From an uncultured Marinilabiliales bacterium (GTDB lineage Bacteria > Bacteroidota > Bacteroidia > Bacteroidales > BM520): 18,478 bases of DNA. The translations under genes and the position numbers were made by a program. Of the stretch, positions 16,192-18,478 are shown one piece after another (within the stretch, counting starts at the first letter, position 1; every line of letters begins with the position of its first letter). The stretch lies in assembly GCA_937877575.1 (NCBI GenBank), contig CALFIZ010000226.1:1-18478 (forward strand). The letters run 5' to 3'. Under the pieces are notes generated by a model, which was given only the letters and a program-made list of their open reading frames with translations, did no database searches and was not told where the DNA came from.

Positions 16192-17073
16192 CTATTCCTT
16201 CTTTCTGCCGGAGACATTTTCCGCGATGAGAAATCCCAAATACGACAGGAAAAACATACCTATTCCTGCAAAGACAACTATCACCCATCTGATAGGCAAC
16301 GCTTTCTTGTCAGCAGGATATGGATATGAAACCATATTTGAATATGTGTAATCTCGTGCCGCATTGCTGATAGCATACATATATTGCTCCTGAACGAAAC
16401 TTTTGGTCTCACCGGCAGAATAAAGTTCAATTATTGCATCAATATATTCAGGATCCGAGATGAGATTGATACCGGTTGTCGAACGCTTTTCCTTTATTTC
16501 TGCAAGACGCTTGGAAATTGAATCTATCTGACCGTTGATATCATCAACCATCACCAGGGTATTAGGTACGACCTCCTGGAATTTTTTCTTCTGAGCTCTA
16601 CGTATCTTATTATCCGTCAATGATATGATTGAATTAACTATATTGCAGGCAACTTGCGGGTCCTTATCATAAACCGTAATCTGAACCGCATAATACCCTG
16701 TCTGTTCACAGCGGATATTCCTGCCATATTCATACATCATGTCGGCATAACAGTGAGGTGCCTCCTTTGATATTCCATAATGTCCGAACAAATCATACAT
16801 CCGGATTATGGAATCCTTGATATCCTGGCCTGTAAGCCACTGCATATACTGTTCTGTCTCACTTTCCTCAGAATATGGTGAAATATTCGACGGATACAAT
16901 GTAGCCTGTGATTTAAACCTCGGAGTAATGAAAGCAGGACCTGAAAAGATGATTCCTGCAATAACTCCAATCACAGTCAAAATTACCAAATGCAACTTGT
17001 ATTTCCAAAATACATTGAGCATTTTGTCAGCCGCAAAAAAGTTGTCGTTCATATCTGTGTTTCTTTTTGTCAT
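16192..17073 (-). CDS. Wzz-type polysaccharide co-polymerase, short paralogue
   Basis: A 293-residue chain-length determinant-like protein. It has a short cytoplasmic N-terminus, TM1 at about 28-49 followed by FITPRFKSQATLYPS (the Wzz motif region), a periplasmic domain containing DKDPQVACNIVNSI and a coiled stretch near 165-195, and TM2 at about 263-285 preceded by LPIRW. Such proteins control the length of polysaccharide made by a Wzy-type polymerase. No Walker motifs or tyrosine-rich tail are present, so it is not a BY-kinase fusion. It is clearly paralogous to the upstream 377-residue protein: they share KSQ after TM1, DKDPQ-A--I-N and PIRW before TM2. The frame stays open upstream for 24 codons, back to the stop codon of the other wzz gene, but contains no ATG, GTG or TTG, so the ATG at 17073 is the likely start. 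Confidence 0.85.
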   Translation of the reverse strand: MTKRNTDMNDNFFAADKMLNVFWKYKLHLVILTVIGVIAGIIFSGPAFITPRFKSQATLYPSNISPYSEESETEQYMQWLTGQDIKDSIIRMYDLFGHYGISKEAPHCYADMMYEYGRNIRCEQTGYYAVQITVYDKDPQVACNIVNSIISLTDNKIRRAQKKKFQEVVPNTLVMVDDINGQIDSISKRLAEIKEKRSTTGINLISDPEYIDAIIELYSAGETKSFVQEQYMYAISNAARDYTYSNMVSYPYPADKKALPIRWVIVVFAGIGMFFLSYLGFLIAENVSGRKKE

Positions 17074-17145
17074 TTTATCATCAATATTTTGGGTTTTGTT
17101 TTCACTTTCATTAACTTTAACATCTGAGCTATTGGAACCATTAAT

Positions 17146-18279
17146 TCATAAGCTGTCACGTCGTTCGTCAGGGTCCTTCTTACCCTTGTCGGTATTTTCA
17201 GTTTCCCGTTTCTCCTGCGGCTTGTCGGACATTAATTTTCTCTTGGCTTTATCGGCTCTTTCCTTCTCCATTTCACGCTGTATTTCACCGGGGACACGTT
17301 CTATGAAAATAATTACGAATAGTGCAAAAATGAAAACTGCCAGCATTGACAGCAGCACTATGAGCCACCTTATAGGATACGACTTGCGTTCAGCCTTATA
17401 AGCATGTGACACTATAAATTTCTGTGGGAGAATCTGTTCCGCATCGACCTTGGCCTCATCGTATTTAGCCTTTATTTCGCTGAGTTGGAGTTTGTCGTAT
17501 TCAAGCTGGTCACGAAGGGAAACGTATGGAGTACCGTATTTGGCAAGGATTTCAACCTGTTCCTGCAAATCCTTTATTGCTCTCTTATCACCTTTGGCGA
17601 TAACAATGGCGAGCTGTTCGTTAACCATCTCCGACTGGGTTTCATAGTCATTTACTCCGAGAGAACGCAGAACAGCAAGTGAATCCTCCATCACCCGTAT
17701 GTCATGGACTTTGTCAAGATAAGCCTTTTCAACTATTTTAAATGCCTGCATTGCTCTGTCCTTCTGCATTTCATTGCAGGTGGAGTCATATATTTCACCG
17801 ATAGTATTGGCTATATCGGCAGCCATCTGCGGATCCTTGTCCAAAACCGTCACCGAAACCGCAGAGAATTCAGTTCTCTTACACTTTATATTCTTCTTGT
17901 ACGCATCATGAAGCTTTGTATATTTGTACTTGGAGTTGGCATACCCGTAGTGATTGAGCAAATCAAACCTTTCAATTATCTTGTCTCTGATTCTTGTAGA
18001 GTTCAGCACCTGTAACATCTGATCAATCTGCTCATCCTCGCCGTACTGAAGAATATCCTGTTTGATATTGACCTGCTCTGTAAGCAATGACTTTGATATT
18101 GAATTACTTGATGACGGAAACAAAATCAACTGTGATTTGTATTTCGGTTCAATGAAAAGCGGTGATGACACAATCGTCACAACTGCTGCCGTAATCAACA
18201 ACAAAACAATCAGTTTCTTACGATGTTTGTAAATCAACCTGAACAGGTAGGTTGAATCAAATCTGCTGTCTGTATCCAT
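17146..18279 (-). CDS. Wzz-type polysaccharide co-polymerase, long paralogue
   Basis: A 377-residue chain-length determinant protein and first gene of the leftward run. TM1 lies at about 23-42, followed by FIEPKYKSQLILFPS. The periplasmic domain contains FDLLNHYGY and VLDKDPQMAADIANTIGE and a long helical coiled-coil region at about 165-290. TM2 is near 305-326 after YPIRW. The tail from residue 327 is about 50 residues of nearly pure charge (Lys, Arg, Glu, Asp), longer than in the short paralogue, and has no kinase motif and no Tyr cluster. It probably contacts partners or membrane lipids in the cytoplasm, which is inference. Together with the adjacent short Wzz and the Wzy/WaaL-like protein it forms a surface polysaccharide assembly group. 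A promoter-like sequence lies just upstream. Confidence 0.87.
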   Translation of the reverse strand: MDTDSRFDSTYLFRLIYKHRKKLIVLLLITAAVVTIVSSPLFIEPKYKSQLILFPSSSNSISKSLLTEQVNIKQDILQYGEDEQIDQMLQVLNSTRIRDKIIERFDLLNHYGYANSKYKYTKLHDAYKKNIKCKRTEFSAVSVTVLDKDPQMAADIANTIGEIYDSTCNEMQKDRAMQAFKIVEKAYLDKVHDIRVMEDSLAVLRSLGVNDYETQSEMVNEQLAIVIAKGDKRAIKDLQEQVEILAKYGTPYVSLRDQLEYDKLQLSEIKAKYDEAKVDAEQILPQKFIVSHAYKAERKSYPIRWLIVLLSMLAVFIFALFVIIFIERVPGEIQREMEKERADKAKRKLMSDKPQEKRETENTDKGKKDPDERRDSL

Positions 18280-18317
18280 TTATTTGAGTTATTTTCATAA
18301 TAAGTTGCGAAAATAAT

Positions 18318-18351
18318 CAAATTTTACGATAACATTGAAATTTTTCTCAAA
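18318..18351 (-). promoter_or_regulatory. Probable promoter of the wzz gene run
   Basis: Read on the - strand, TTTG at 18351-18348 is followed after 21 bases by TAAAATTTG at 18326-18318. This matches the Bacteroidota TTTG / TAnnTTTG pair apart from one extra base in the -7 element. It would give a leader of about 30 bases before the ATG at 18279. The surrounding 18281-18360 is extremely AT-rich (14 of 80 bases are G or C), which fits a promoter. Confidence 0.45.
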
Positions 18352-18360
18352 TTAAATTAT

Positions 18361-18443
18361 GAGCCGGCTGAAGCCAGTCTTCTTATCGCTAAACAGGTTT
18401 TGAGCCGTAGGAATCGGAGTAAATGTCCGAAAGGGTGTTTTTA
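18361..18443 (+). other. Structured leader of an IS110-type element: possible left end or bridge-RNA region
   Basis: This 83-base stretch directly precedes the transposase start. It has 39 G or C in its first 80 bases against 14 of 80 in the preceding stretch, a sharp change suggesting that foreign DNA begins near 18361. It contains a perfect hairpin, TCGGA 18414-18418 with TCCGA 18426-18430 and a 7-base loop. A longer-range pairing is possible between CGGCT 18365-18369 and AGCCG 18403-18407. A short GGC-TGAA-GCC hairpin lies at its beginning, and GAGCCG is repeated at 18361 and 18402. Known IS110 elements encode a bridge RNA in their non-coding end, often upstream of the gene. Length and limits here are uncertain. 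Confidence 0.4.
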
Positions 18444-18478
18444 ATGTACATTGTCGGCATTGATATTGCCAAACGTTT
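18444..18478 (+). mobile_element. Start of an IS110-family transposase gene, cut by the window edge
   Basis: An ATG at 18444 opens a frame reading MYIVGIDIAKR and then leaves the window, so only 11 full codons are visible. This is the typical beginning of IS110-family DEDD (RuvC-like) transposases, where the Asp in GIDIAK is the first catalytic acidic residue. An AAGGG stretch 9-13 bases upstream may be the ribosome-binding site. The gene is divergent from the wzz run. With so few residues the family call rests on a short but distinctive motif; other RuvC-fold proteins start similarly but less often with exactly this sequence. Whether the element is complete cannot be seen. Confidence 0.65.

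Noticed and set aside
17146..17300. Charged C-terminal tail of the long Wzz as a tyrosine-kinase remnant
   Set aside because: There are no Walker motifs and no Tyr cluster; the tail is simply Lys/Arg/Glu/Asp-rich.

Overview
The window looks like chromosomal DNA of a member of the Bacteroidales (Bacteroidota), probably an uncultured gut or rumen type. The evidence is a type IX secretion (T9SS) sorting domain on a secreted esterase, an Omp28-type lipoprotein beside a TlpA-like thioredoxin, a TAnnTTTG promoter element, Bacteroidales-style FecCD/FecE and AddAB-type proteins, and weak Shine-Dalgarno sequences. No rRNA, tRNA, CRISPR array or phage gene was seen. No stretch longer than about 300 bases lacks a gene; the longest gaps are about 170 bases.

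Left part, + strand. Positions 1-175 hold the C-terminal end of a probable GH43 glycoside hydrolase. A secreted alpha/beta-hydrolase esterase with a T9SS tag follows 12 bases later; together they suggest the end of a plant-polysaccharide (xylan-type) locus. Next is a secreted helical protein of unknown function (1457-2458). Then comes a compact three-gene unit with its own promoter: a TlpA-like thioredoxin (2629-3153), an outer-membrane beta-barrel resembling the DUF6029 group (3158-4858) and an Omp28-like thioredoxin-fold lipoprotein (4880-5695). Two CxxC proteins flank a barrel that carries a Cys pair next to its C-terminus, so this unit is the best candidate here for a poorly described envelope system.

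Right part, - strand. From 18279 down to 5706 eight genes lie head to tail with small gaps or overlaps. In transcription order they are two tandem Wzz-type polysaccharide co-polymerases, an O-antigen-ligase/polymerase-like membrane protein, a YggS-type PLP-binding protein whose start lies 71 bases inside the ligase gene, a FecCD permease and its ATPase (no substrate-binding protein in the window), and a helicase-nuclease pair of AddAB type for double-strand-break repair. The run ends tail-to-tail with the Omp28 gene. A promoter-like sequence precedes the first wzz gene, and a 10-base palindrome lies just upstream of the permease.

Right edge. At 18444 a + strand reading frame begins with the typical N-terminus of an IS110-family (DEDD) transposase and runs off the window. 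Its leader of about 80 bases has several short self-complementary segments and a base composition unlike the AT-rich wzz promoter next to it. The left end of the insertion element, and possibly part of its bridge RNA, may therefore lie there.
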